64,000 nucleotides of DNA from NCBI GenBank assembly GCA_023458415.1, contig JAEWZO010000023.1, positions 1-64,000 of the forward strand. Reading direction: 5' to 3'. The translations under genes were made by a program, and so were the position numbers. Below the pieces are notes generated by a model that was not told the DNA's origin, searched no databases, and saw only the letters and a list, made by a program, of their open reading frames with translations. Shown here piece by piece: positions 25,597 to 33,980 of this stretch (position 1 is the first letter of the stretch; the number at the start of each line of letters is the position of its first letter). Source of the stretch: Bacteroidota bacterium. Lineage in GTDB: Bacteria > Bacteroidota > Bacteroidia > Flavobacteriales > Weeksellaceae.

Positions 25597-26625
25597 ATGA
25601 CGATTCTGGTCACGGGTGGTTTAGGATATATTGGTTCGCACACCGTTGTAGAACTTTTACAGAATGATTTTGATGTAGTAATTGTAGACGATTTATCGAA
25701 TTCAGAGAAGTTTATTCTAAAAAATATTGAGGAAGTAAGTGGAAAAAAACCGGTATTCTATCCGTTCGATTTGAAACGAAGAGATTTGCTGAAGCAACTT
25801 CTGGATGCACATAAGATTGATGGCTGTATTAATTTCGCTGCTTTTAAGGCGGTTGGAGAAAGCCAGGAAAAACCCATTGATTATTACGAAAACAACCTTT
25901 TTTCACTGATCAATATTCTTCAGGAATTTAAGGAAAGAAATATTTCAAATTTTATCTTCAGTTCTTCGTGTACGGTTTATGGACAGGCCGATCAAATGCC
26001 GATTGATGAAAATACTCCTCTGAAGACTCCCGAAAGTTCTTACGGAAAAACTAAGCAGATGGGCGAAGAAATTCTGATGGATTTTGCGAACGCTCATCAC
26101 AAGAAAGTTTCATTGTTGCGCTATTTTAATCCTATCGGTGCGCATCCTTCAGCAAAATTGGGTGAACTTCCGATTGGTATTCCGAATAATTTAATTCCGT
26201 ATGTTACGCAAACAGCAGCCGGAATTCGTGAGAAACTTTCTGTTTGGGGCGACGATTATCCAACACCGGACGGAACTGCTATTCGAGATTACATTTACGT
26301 GGTTGATCTCGCGAAAGCTCACGTTGCTGCATTAAAGAAACTTTTGGCTTCAACTGAGGAAACTGTTGTAGACATTTACAATCTCGGGACAGGAAAAGGA
26401 TCGTCGGTATTGGAAGTTGTACAGGCTTTTGAGAAAGCAAACAATGTAAAAGTTCCTTATCAGATTTGCGAAAGAAGAGCAGGAGATATTACTGTTGCAT
26501 ATGCCAATGCCGATAAAGCTGAAAAAGAACTCGGTTGGAAAGCAGATACTACACTTGAAGAAGCTTTGCGTACAACCTGGGAATGGCAGAAATATCTGAA
26601 ATCACATGAAACTCAGTTAAACTAA
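25597..26625 (+). CDS. galE: UDP-glucose 4-epimerase
   Basis: 342 aa extended short-chain dehydrogenase. NAD-binding motif TGGLGYIGSHT at residues 5-15; catalytic Ser in FSSSCTVYG and the Tyr-Lys pair in SSYGKTKQMGE; the substrate-binding RYFNPIGAHPSAKLGE stretch is typical for GalE. It interconverts UDP-glucose and UDP-galactose for polysaccharide and lipopolysaccharide synthesis. No gal operon surrounds it. TAAATTAG at 25576 may be its own -7 element. A terminator shared with the convergent receptor gene follows. Confidence 0.95.
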   Translation: MTILVTGGLGYIGSHTVVELLQNDFDVVIVDDLSNSEKFILKNIEEVSGKKPVFYPFDLKRRDLLKQLLDAHKIDGCINFAAFKAVGESQEKPIDYYENNLFSLINILQEFKERNISNFIFSSSCTVYGQADQMPIDENTPLKTPESSYGKTKQMGEEILMDFANAHHKKVSLLRYFNPIGAHPSAKLGELPIGIPNNLIPYVTQTAAGIREKLSVWGDDYPTPDGTAIRDYIYVVDLAKAHVAALKKLLASTEETVVDIYNLGTGKGSSVLEVVQAFEKANNVKVPYQICERRAGDITVAYANADKAEKELGWKADTTLEEALRTTWEWQKYLKSHETQLN

Positions 26626-26630
26626 AATAA

Positions 26631-26660
26631 AAAAATCAGGAAGAAATTCCTGATTTTTTT
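26631..26660. terminator. Bidirectional terminator between galE and the outer-membrane receptor gene
   Basis: AAAAATCAGGA (26631-26641) pairs perfectly with TCCTGATTTTT (26648-26658) around a 6-nt loop; T-runs on both strands. Confidence 0.87.
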
Positions 26661-26678
26661 TGTTAATGTGCTATACGA

Positions 26679-29237
26679 TTACATTGGTGGCATATCGTCA
26701 TCACCTCCGAAATCAGTATTAGTATCACGTTTTCTTCTTGGCTGTTCCACTTTTTCACCCTGTCTGAAACGGTAGGTTAAAGATAGCGTAAACTGTCTCG
26801 GTTGCCACTGGCTGAAGTTGTGCTGTGTATACGTAGGCGTCATAGCCGTTCTTTCCATTGCACGTGTACTGAAAATATCCTGAATATTGAATGCAATAGT
26901 TCCATTTCCGTCCCAAATAGTTCTGGTCGCACCAAAGTTCACCACGTACATGTCATGTCGATGCATACTTGCTGTTTTTTCTCCTCCGCGGTAGAATCCC
27001 TGAATTTGGAATGATGTGTTTTTGTTCGGTTTGAAACTGTTGGTTAGACGTATTCTTGTAGAAAATCCGTCACCCGTAAAGCTGAAACCTTCGTATTCAC
27101 CGGTATTATTGTATCCGAAAAGATCAATATTACTCATGATTCTCCACCAGTTGAACGGATCGTAAGTAAGATTCAAGTCTAAACCATACTGTTCTTCTGA
27201 TCCTGCGTTTACCGGCATTGTGAAAATTACCGTTGCCCCTTCAGAATTCAGTCCGCTGTATTGGTACATGTTTACTTCATCCTGAGATTTTTTGTAATAA
27301 AGCGTCGGGTTAAACGTAATTTTTCTTTTTGATAAACTGTAGCCTAATTCGAAAGAGTTTTCGTAGGTTGGATCCAGATCCGGGTTTCCGTTGAAAAGGT
27401 TACGGTTGTTGTTGTAAGAACGGAACGGAATTAAATGCCACGATCTCGGTCTTTGAATTCTTCTTGTATAATTTACAAGGAATTGACTGTTATCGCCAAC
27501 ATCGTAGGTTAAGAAAACACTCGGGAAAAGTCCTGCATATTTCTTATTCACCGTAATTTCCTCAGCATCAGTAATTCTCTTGAAACTTACATCAATATCT
27601 GTATTTTCCGCTCTTAAACCGGTTTGGAATCCGAAGTTTCCGATTTTGCTTTTGAACTGAGCATACGCTGCACTGATTTTTTCATCGTAGAATGTTGTAC
27701 TGGTAAAATTGTTTAGCACTTCAAACGGAGAACCGTTTTCACTTTGGTCAACGAAATATTCGTAATCGTTATTATTTAGGTCGAATCTTGCTCCGGCTTC
27801 GAATTTAGAATTTTCACCAATCGGCAATTCATAATCTGCTTTAGCAAGAAAAGTTTGATTTTTATTATCACTTAAAATATTGTTCGCCAACGAAGAAATT
27901 CCCAATGCAGAATTTGTTGTTTCGTTTGCGATACTGTTGTTTTCACCTTTACTGGTTTGGTAGCTGGTTGAAAAGGTAATCAGCTGTCCGTTGTCTCCAA
28001 TTTTCTGGTCGAAACCTAAATCTGCCTGGAAAGAGTTACTCGTTCTGAAGCCGTCGTTAATCCTTGTGGTGTATTCATCTTCAATGGTGTACGGAACATT
28101 CGGATAAGCTGGAAGGTTTGTATCTTTTCTTACAATCTGCTCAAAGAAATCAGTCTGATCGATTGATTCATTATTAAAGTTTCTGAACATTACCGATCCA
28201 TTGATGGAAGTTTTGTCTGTTACATCAACTAAAAATCCGGAAGTTACATTGAAAGATTTGTTTTCACCTTTGTTAACTCCATTCTGTTCAGATAGCATAG
28301 AGGAGTTGTTGCCCAACTGAGAACCATCCAAAAGTGAACGGTATGTTGAATTGTTGATTGATCTGTTTCTGCTGTAGCTTCCACCACCATTTACGTAGTA
28401 AGTCCACGCGCCACGTCTCCAGTTAAGATTAGTGTTGAGTCTGGATTGAGGAAGATATCCAATTGAACCTTCCACACTTCCGTTGAAACCGACTCTTTTA
28501 TTTTGCTTTAGAATTATATTTAAAATACCTGCAGTTCCGCTGGCTTCAAATTTTGCAGAAGGATTTGTAATTACTTCAATTCGGTCAATCTGATCAGCCG
28601 GAATAGATTTCAACGCATCTGCACCATCATCAATCCCAAGAAGGGCAGAAGGTTTTCCGTTAATCAGGAATCTGATGTTAGAATTTCCTCTCATAGAAAC
28701 GGTTCCGTCGGTATCAACAGCAACAGATGGTACGTTGGTTAAAACGTCCTGAAGGTTACCACCTTTACTGATCACATCCTGAGAGGGATCGTAAACTTTC
28801 TTGTCGATTTCAACACGGTAAGGTTTGTTAACCGTAGCTGTAATGGTAACGCCCTGAATTTCGGCGGTTGGAGTAAGTGTTGCAGAACTTTCCTGTTGTA
28901 CGCTGAAATTACCAAGATTTCCTGATCCAGAAATTTCTCTGTTGGAGATTACTCTTTTCTGATAGTCTATCGCTTCAATCGTAATCGTATAATTTCCCGG
29001 TGCAAGCTGAAGGTTGTAATTTCCTTGCTCATCGGTTAATGTAGCGTCGCTGAAAAGTTTATTGGTTGGGTGGCTGAAACTTACTGATGCATACGGAACC
29101 GGATTGTTTTGTCCATCCACAATAGTTCCGCTGATGTTGTGTTTTTCCTGCGCAAAAGCCATTGCTGCAGCAGAAAGCACCAAGGTAAGTCCTATAGATT
29201 TTCTGAATAATTTTTGAGTGATTTCAGTTTTTATCAT
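26679..29237 (-). CDS. Outer-membrane beta-barrel receptor, TonB-dependent type with carboxypeptidase-regulatory domain
   Basis: 852 aa. Signal peptide of about 29 residues ending AMAFAQ. A carboxypeptidase-regulatory-like domain follows (HNISGTIVDGQNNPVPYASV to GNYTITIEA, about 33-110). A plug domain shows DVLTNVPSVAVDTDGTVSMRGNSNIRF-like features and the DQIDRIEVITNPSAKFEASG stretch (about 150-240). The remainder is a large barrel of alternating Tyr/Asn-rich strands (outer membrane beta-barrel family 3). The C-terminus is an unusual acidic/basic tail, PRRKRDTNTDFGGDDDMPPM, instead of a terminal Phe strand. There is no SusD partner, so a SusC role is unlikely. Substrate unknown. Confidence 0.9.
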   Translation of the reverse strand: MIKTEITQKLFRKSIGLTLVLSAAAMAFAQEKHNISGTIVDGQNNPVPYASVSFSHPTNKLFSDATLTDEQGNYNLQLAPGNYTITIEAIDYQKRVISNREISGSGNLGNFSVQQESSATLTPTAEIQGVTITATVNKPYRVEIDKKVYDPSQDVISKGGNLQDVLTNVPSVAVDTDGTVSMRGNSNIRFLINGKPSALLGIDDGADALKSIPADQIDRIEVITNPSAKFEASGTAGILNIILKQNKRVGFNGSVEGSIGYLPQSRLNTNLNWRRGAWTYYVNGGGSYSRNRSINNSTYRSLLDGSQLGNNSSMLSEQNGVNKGENKSFNVTSGFLVDVTDKTSINGSVMFRNFNNESIDQTDFFEQIVRKDTNLPAYPNVPYTIEDEYTTRINDGFRTSNSFQADLGFDQKIGDNGQLITFSTSYQTSKGENNSIANETTNSALGISSLANNILSDNKNQTFLAKADYELPIGENSKFEAGARFDLNNNDYEYFVDQSENGSPFEVLNNFTSTTFYDEKISAAYAQFKSKIGNFGFQTGLRAENTDIDVSFKRITDAEEITVNKKYAGLFPSVFLTYDVGDNSQFLVNYTRRIQRPRSWHLIPFRSYNNNRNLFNGNPDLDPTYENSFELGYSLSKRKITFNPTLYYKKSQDEVNMYQYSGLNSEGATVIFTMPVNAGSEEQYGLDLNLTYDPFNWWRIMSNIDLFGYNNTGEYEGFSFTGDGFSTRIRLTNSFKPNKNTSFQIQGFYRGGEKTASMHRHDMYVVNFGATRTIWDGNGTIAFNIQDIFSTRAMERTAMTPTYTQHNFSQWQPRQFTLSLTYRFRQGEKVEQPRRKRDTNTDFGGDDDMPPM

Positions 29238-29256
29238 AAAGTTATTTTTCCGGTCA

Positions 29257-29291
29257 CAAATATCTACTTCCTGTAATGGACCTCATTACAG
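29257..29291 (-). promoter_or_regulatory. Palindromic operator over the promoter of the outer-membrane receptor gene
   Basis: CTGTAATG (29271-29278) and CATTACAG (29284-29291) form a perfect 8-bp inverted repeat with a 5-nt centre. On the minus strand a -7-like GATATTTG lies at 29257-29264, so the palindrome covers the spacer and -33 region, where a dimeric repressor or activator would act. Confidence 0.45.
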
Positions 29292-29401
29292 AATTAATAA
29301 AATTGCTTTAAAAATTTTGATTATTTTTTAATGCAGTTACTCTATTAGACGCTACTTTTTGCGATTTGTTAAAGCAAATAGTGTTAAAAAATGTTAAACA
29401 T

Positions 29402-30484
29402 TTATTTAATATTTTTAGAGTTCAGCCAGTTCTGATAATCTTTTGCGTTTTTAGCATGTTCCGTATCACTTGCTGTGAATCGGTGGAAACCAAAACGGTC
29501 AGGATCTGCAGCCATGAAAATGAAATTATGCTGCTCCGGATTCAAAACTGCATCCACAGAATTTTTGTCTGTAACGCAAATTGGTCCCGGCGGAATTCCG
29601 GCATTTGCATAAGTATTATACGGCGACGGATGCGAAAGATGCTTGTACAAAACCCTGCGAATAGGCGTAGTAAAGTTGGTTTCTTTATTAATTGCGTAAA
29701 TCACGGTTGGATCACTCTGCAATTTCATCCCTTTTTTATGGCGGTTTAGATAAAGTCCGGCGATGGTTTTCATCTCATCCGGCTTTCCGCCGCTTTCCTT
29801 GTAAACGATGGATGCCAAAGCGTAAATCTGATTTCTGCTTAATCCGCTTTGCTGTTCTTTCTGTTTTCTTTCGGCTGTCCAAAAATCTGTGTACTGATCT
29901 TCAAATTTTTTGATAAACTCTTCAGGAGTTACGGTCCAGAAAAAGTTGTAAGTATCAATAAAGAAGTATTTTTTGAGATCTTCGGCGTTGCTGTAACCTT
30001 TTCCCTGAGCAATTCTATCCAGGTCTTTAGCAAATCGCAAAGAATCAAGTTCAGTTTTTTTGCTAACGCGGCCAATCATTTGGTAAACATCTCCAAAATC
30101 ACCAATTCTGAACGTGTTTTCCGTTTGGTTTCCGGCTTTAATCATGTTGACTAAATCGGTGTTATTGGTTCCGCTTTTAATTCGGTATCGACCTGCATGA
30201 AAGAACTTGTCCATGTTTTTGTCTTTCGCAACATCCTGGAACGATTCTCTGTTTTTGATGTAAGGACCGATGGAATCCAGAATCGCATTAAAACTGGAAC
30301 CATGCGGAATTAATACATAACCTTCTTTTTCTACGTTATTGCTGTAGTACTTTTTGTAGAAATTCATTCCGAAATAGCCGCCGATAAGAAGAACTAAAAT
30401 GCCGATAACGGTAACAATTGCACATCCTTTTTTCATAAAATATTTTTGAATTTCCTGCCTTAACTTTACAGACAGTTTTTGCAT
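29402..30484 (-). CDS. mltG: Endolytic murein transglycosylase
   Basis: 360 aa YceG/MltG family. One N-terminal membrane helix (about residues 20-40), a LysM-like subdomain (EGYVLIPHGSSFNAILDSI), then the catalytic domain with the active Glu in ALASIVYKESGG and the following AGLYLNRHKKGMKLQSDPTVIYA. It cuts nascent glycan strands at the inner membrane and sets peptidoglycan chain length. Its ATG directly follows the dapF stop, so the two cell-wall genes are co-translated. A second ATG at 30436, just before the membrane helix, is an alternative start. Confidence 0.94.
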   Translation of the reverse strand: MQKLSVKLRQEIQKYFMKKGCAIVTVIGILVLLIGGYFGMNFYKKYYSNNVEKEGYVLIPHGSSFNAILDSIGPYIKNRESFQDVAKDKNMDKFFHAGRYRIKSGTNNTDLVNMIKAGNQTENTFRIGDFGDVYQMIGRVSKKTELDSLRFAKDLDRIAQGKGYSNAEDLKKYFFIDTYNFFWTVTPEEFIKKFEDQYTDFWTAERKQKEQQSGLSRNQIYALASIVYKESGGKPDEMKTIAGLYLNRHKKGMKLQSDPTVIYAINKETNFTTPIRRVLYKHLSHPSPYNTYANAGIPPGPICVTDKNSVDAVLNPEQHNFIFMAADPDRFGFHRFTASDTEHAKNAKDYQNWLNSKNIK

Positions 30485-31249
30485 TTAAATCTTAACTGTT
30501 CCTTTGAAAACCTGTTCAGCAGGACCTTCCAACCAAATATTACGGAAAGTATTGCCGTCTTTTTCCGCATAAACTTTTAAGTTTCCACCCAATACTTTGA
30601 CGCTGATTTCCTTTCCGCCGTTTTGAAGAAACCAGGTTAGGGCAGAAGCGGTGACTCCTGTACCACAACTGTAGGTTTCGTCTTCCACACCTCTTTCGTA
30701 AGTTCTCACGAAAAGTTGCTTATCATCTGCTTCAACAAAATTAACGTTGATTCCTTCTCTGCTATAGTTTGAAGAATTTCTTATTTCGTATCCACGTTGA
30801 TAAACCTCGAAATCTTCAAGATCTTCCACGTATTTTACATAATGAGGTGAACCTGTATTGAGAACGAAATCGTTGCCGTCTTTTTCAATATTTTCGACAT
30901 CAATCATTTTCAGTTTTACATTTCCGTTGTGTATTTCGGCTTCATGCAAACCATCGATGGCATTGAATGTACACTGCTGCTCAAAAATTTTCAGAAAATG
31001 GGCGAATGCAACGATACATCTTCCTCCGTTTCCACACATGGTGCTTTCGTTTCCGTCGGAGTTGTAGTATACCATTTTGAAGTTGACTTCTTCATCATTT
31101 TCAAGAAGAATAAGTCCGTCACCACCAATTCCGAAACGGCGGTCACATAATTTTTCTATGATTTTCTGTGACTTTGGAAATGCGAGATCGCGGTTGTCAA
31201 TCATCACAAAATCGTTGCCTGTTCCCTGATATTTAAAAAATTCTGTCAT
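30485..31249 (-). CDS. dapF: Diaminopimelate epimerase
   Basis: 254 aa from ATG 31249; the frame stays open for 13 more codons upstream, but the family begins MxxFFKYQGTGNDFV. The two catalytic Cys are in MCGNGGRC and YSCGTGVTAS. It converts LL-DAP to meso-DAP for lysine and peptidoglycan, and is paired with mltG immediately downstream. An exact -7 motif TAAATTTG lies on the minus strand at 31286-31293, which fits this start and a leader of about 30 nt. Confidence 0.95.
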   Translation of the reverse strand: MTEFFKYQGTGNDFVMIDNRDLAFPKSQKIIEKLCDRRFGIGGDGLILLENDEEVNFKMVYYNSDGNESTMCGNGGRCIVAFAHFLKIFEQQCTFNAIDGLHEAEIHNGNVKLKMIDVENIEKDGNDFVLNTGSPHYVKYVEDLEDFEVYQRGYEIRNSSNYSREGINVNFVEADDKQLFVRTYERGVEDETYSCGTGVTASALTWFLQNGGKEISVKVLGGNLKVYAEKDGNTFRNIWLEGPAEQVFKGTVKI

Positions 31250-31321
31250 AAAAAAAGGCAGAAAGTCCGCCGGCATATTGGTGTGCAAATTTACACAAAA
31301 AGTCTTAGTAATTTTTTCAGT

Positions 31322-32008
31322 TTAGTTTAACTGTTGTAATACTGTTTTCAGTTTTTTCATTCCTTCGGAACCACCACATTTGAAACAGTTTTCGTCATTG
31401 GTAAATCGTTGTTCCAGATTTGGATCAATTACGTAAACTTCGCAATGCTCCGGAATGTAATGAATGAGTCCTGCAGCAGGATACACCTGCATCGAAGTGC
31501 CGATGACCAGGAAAATATCAGCCGTTTCGGCAATCTGCATTGCGCGGTCCATTTCGGGAACCATTTCGCCGAACCAAACGATATGCGGACGAAGCTGAAT
31601 GCCTTCAAAATTGAGGTCACCAATATTCAGGTCGTTTTCCCAGGGAATTACCTTGGTATCGGAGTTTATGGGACGAGCTTTCAGAAGTTCCCCGTGAAGA
31701 TGCAGCACATTTTCAGAGCCGGCTCTTTCGTGCAGGTCATCAACATTTTGAGTGATGATGTGAACATCAAAATCGTCCTGTAATTCTGCCAGAATTTTAT
31801 GAGCATCATTGGGCTGAACGTCCTTTAGCTGTCTTCTCCTTAAATTATAAAAATCCAAAACCAGTTGAGGATTGCGTGCAAAACCTTCGGGACTTGCCAC
31901 ATCTTCGACACGGTGGTTTTCCCACAAACCATTAGAATCGCGGAAAGTTTTTATTCCGCTTTCGGCAGAAATTCCGGCGCCGGATAAAACGACGAGTTTC
32001 TTCTTCAT
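31322..32008 (-). CDS. Sir2-family NAD-dependent protein deacylase, zinc-module cysteines absent
   Basis: 228 aa sirtuin. NAD motifs: LSGAGISAESGIKTFRDSNGLW near the N-terminus, TQNVDDLHERAG, the catalytic His in LHLHGEL, and RPHIVWFGEMVPEMD. The segment FYNLRRRQ holds the Tyr-x-x-Arg pair that marks class III sirtuins (SIRT5/CobB), which prefer succinyl or malonyl lysine. The region between HGEL and RPHIVWFGE, where most sirtuins have four zinc-binding Cys, contains none. The cytoplasmic enzyme would remove acyl groups from proteins. The two Cys near the C-terminus (CFKCGG) are not in the usual place. Confidence 0.92.
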   Translation of the reverse strand: MKKKLVVLSGAGISAESGIKTFRDSNGLWENHRVEDVASPEGFARNPQLVLDFYNLRRRQLKDVQPNDAHKILAELQDDFDVHIITQNVDDLHERAGSENVLHLHGELLKARPINSDTKVIPWENDLNIGDLNFEGIQLRPHIVWFGEMVPEMDRAMQIAETADIFLVIGTSMQVYPAAGLIHYIPEHCEVYVIDPNLEQRFTNDENCFKCGGSEGMKKLKTVLQQLN

Positions 32009-32026
32009 AAATGTTTTTTCTGAAAT

Positions 32027-32626
32027 TTAATGATTTTTAATTAAACCTTCCGTCAAAGATTTCCACTGGAATTTGCTTCCGGCAATCATTCCGCCAACCG
32101 CTACGAGAAAATTCCTTACTTTTTCCGCGGCAGAAAAATCCTTAGTGTTTGGTTCTTCATTCCTTCCGTGAACTTCTGCAGTAATTTTGTTTCCTTCTCT
32201 TTTGATCAGGAAATTGGATGTGGCTTTGTTACAGAAAAAATGCGCAGTCTTACTATCGGGTTTTGTGGGATCAGAAGTTGGACGAACTCGGATATAGATG
32301 CCTTCAGAATTTTCTGTTTTTTCTTGTTTTAATTCCTCAATTTTCACCCAGTCGAAACCGTCGGCTGTCGGATTGTGCAGTCCGGGAATCTGAATTTTGA
32401 AATAATTTCCGAGTTGAGGTTGGTCGAGCAGAAGGTTTCCCTGTTCGTCGCGAAGGGTGAAAGAAGCCTTTTCTTCACCTGCGAAAAACTCCCAGGAATT
32501 CACGTCCAGAAATCTTTTCTTCACGGTTTCAAAATGGTTGATGGCTTCCGATTCGGCATTCAGAATGATTTCTGATACGGTGTCGCTTTTTGCGCCGGTA
32601 TATTGATTTGGGATTTTTTCTTCCAT
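32027..32626 (-). CDS. Conserved hypothetical protein
   Basis: 199 aa, no signal peptide and no clear membrane helix, although the segment NFLVAVGGMIAGSKF near residue 175 is hydrophobic. The middle has strand-like segments containing WVKIEELKQEKTE and IYIRVRPTSDPTKPDS, and then FFCNKATSNFLIKREG. I do not recognise a family. It sits between the sirtuin and a PfpI-like gene on the same strand, a stretch otherwise devoted to stress and protein maintenance. Codon use and composition fit the neighbours, so the gene is real. Confidence 0.75.
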   Translation of the reverse strand: MEEKIPNQYTGAKSDTVSEIILNAESEAINHFETVKKRFLDVNSWEFFAGEEKASFTLRDEQGNLLLDQPQLGNYFKIQIPGLHNPTADGFDWVKIEELKQEKTENSEGIYIRVRPTSDPTKPDSKTAHFFCNKATSNFLIKREGNKITAEVHGRNEEPNTKDFSAAEKVRNFLVAVGGMIAGSKFQWKSLTEGLIKNH

Positions 32627-32636
32627 AACAAAATAT

Positions 32637-32661
32637 GCTGCCAGGAAATTTCCCTGACAGC
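32637..32661 (-). terminator. Hairpin between the PfpI-like gene and the hypothetical gene
   Basis: GCTGCCAGG (32637-32645) and CCCTGACAGC (32652-32661) form an imperfect stem. The T-run on the minus strand is weak, so it may be only a partial terminator. Confidence 0.45.
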
Positions 32662-32674
32662 GTTTATTCGAAAA

Positions 32675-33211
32675 TTATTTAGAAAATTCTTCAATCATTC
32701 TTTTATTGAATGCAGGTAAATCGTCCGGTTTTCGACTGGTGGTAAGGTTTCCGTCGGTTACGACTTCTTCGTCCACCCAATTGGCTCCCGCATTCTGTAA
32801 ATCTTTGGAAACGGCCTTGTAAGAAGTCATTTTCTTACCTTCAACCACCTCGGCATCAATCAAAGTTTGCGGTCCGTGGCAAATCGCGGCAACAGGCTTG
32901 TTTTCTGTGAAAAAACCTTTTACGAATTTCACGGCATTTTCGTCAGCACGCACTGCATCGGGATTCAGAACGCCACCCGGAAGAACCAATCCGTCGTATT
33001 CGGAAGCTTTTGCTTCGGAAACTGTGCGGTCCACTTTTACGGAAGAACTCCATTCGTGGTTTTTCATTCCTTTGATTTCACCGGATTTCAGGGAAACGAT
33101 TTCCACTGTTGCACCTTCGTTTTTTAATGCTTCTACCGGCTGATCGAGCTCGCTTTGTTCGTATCCGTCCGCAGCCAAGACTGCAATTTTTTTGTTTGAT
33201 AATGTTGACAT
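32675..33211 (-). CDS. PfpI/DJ-1-like class I glutamine amidotransferase-fold protein
   Basis: 178 aa. The nucleophile elbow Cys is in AAICHGPQTLIDA (about residue 111) and the conserved Glu in the VLAADGYEQSELDQP N-terminal motif. The length and the GLVLPGGVLNPDAVR stretch fit the PfpI/YhbO subgroup, reported as stress proteins with deglycase, chaperone or protease-like activity. It lies next to a YciF-like gene, a frequent pairing in stress loci. Which activity it has cannot be told from sequence. Confidence 0.9.
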   Translation of the reverse strand: MSTLSNKKIAVLAADGYEQSELDQPVEALKNEGATVEIVSLKSGEIKGMKNHEWSSSVKVDRTVSEAKASEYDGLVLPGGVLNPDAVRADENAVKFVKGFFTENKPVAAICHGPQTLIDAEVVEGKKMTSYKAVSKDLQNAGANWVDEEVVTDGNLTTSRKPDDLPAFNKRMIEEFSK

Positions 33212-33234
33212 AATATTTTATTTTTTGGTGTTAA

Positions 33235-33262
33235 AAAGGGCAACAAGAATATTGCCGCCCTC
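33235..33262 (-). terminator. Terminator after the YciF-like gene
   Basis: On the minus strand a stem made by GGGCGGCAA and TTGCCC-type arms (33252-33260 and 33238-33243) is followed by TTTTT. Confidence 0.55.
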
Positions 33263-33315
33263 TGTGATTTTTTAAAGAATTAATAAAGTTTAAGATTCCT
33301 TAAGAGCTTTCTTTA

Positions 33316-33849
33316 TTACTTTGCTTTCAGATTGATCTCGCTTTTTGCAAGTTTTGTAAGTTCCTTATCGCAGGCTTTTTCTTGTTTCAAAGTTTCCAGC
33401 ATCAGATTCAGAACTTCTTTTTGCTTTAAAAGTTTCGCATAAGTTGCGATGGTTCCGTAAGAGGCAATTTCGTAATGCTCCAGTTTCTGTACCGCTGCAA
33501 TAATCGCTGCATCGCGAACCGCTCCAATTTCAGTTTCCTTCATAATGCCTTCAGCTTCTTTCAGGAGACCATCCATCGCGTCGCATTTTGCCGCTTCCGG
33601 TTTCAGTTTCAGAGCTTTGAAGGAATCTTCCAGTCGGGTTACGTGAACTTTTGTTTCTTTCAAATGATTATCCAGTGCTTTCTTCAATGATTTTGAAGTC
33701 GCATTTTTAGACATTTTCGGGAGGTTTTTCACCAATTCTTTTTCAGCCCAGTATAAATCCCTCAGTCCGTCTATCATAAAGTCTTTCAGTTGATCTGCTG
33801 CATCTGCCTTTGCTTTTACTTTGGCGGCAGTAGTTGTTTTCTTAGCCAT
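33316..33849 (-). CDS. Ferritin-like DUF892 (YciE/YciF) stress protein
   Basis: 177 aa, all alpha-helical. The family start KDFMIDGLRDLYWAEKELVKNLPKM (about residues 22-46) holds the first Glu ligands, and EHYEIASYGTIATYAKLL holds the ExxH-like iron-binding set. A Lys/Ala-rich leader precedes it. E. coli YciE/F are general-stress proteins with a ferritin-like four-helix bundle. The promoter has an exact -7 motif TATCTTTG on the minus strand at 33881-33888. The two hydrophobic residues and Lys-rich N-tail suggest a free cytoplasmic protein. Confidence 0.92.
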   Translation of the reverse strand: MAKKTTTAAKVKAKADAADQLKDFMIDGLRDLYWAEKELVKNLPKMSKNATSKSLKKALDNHLKETKVHVTRLEDSFKALKLKPEAAKCDAMDGLLKEAEGIMKETEIGAVRDAAIIAAVQKLEHYEIASYGTIATYAKLLKQKEVLNLMLETLKQEKACDKELTKLAKSEINLKAK

Positions 33850-33880
33850 AATATTGTTTGTGATTTTTAAATGATTACAT

Positions 33881-33888
33881 CAAAGATA
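33881..33888 (-). promoter_or_regulatory. -7 element of the YciF-like gene
   Basis: The minus strand reads TATCTTTG, an exact TAnnTTTG match, about 32 nt before the start codon; no TTTG lies at standard spacing. Confidence 0.5.
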
Positions 33889-33980
33889 TCGTAATATAAC
33901 ACGATTATTATGACAAAATACTAATTATATAAAAAATGATTACAAAGTGTAATAAAACATCTTAATTTTGTTAAAGTATC

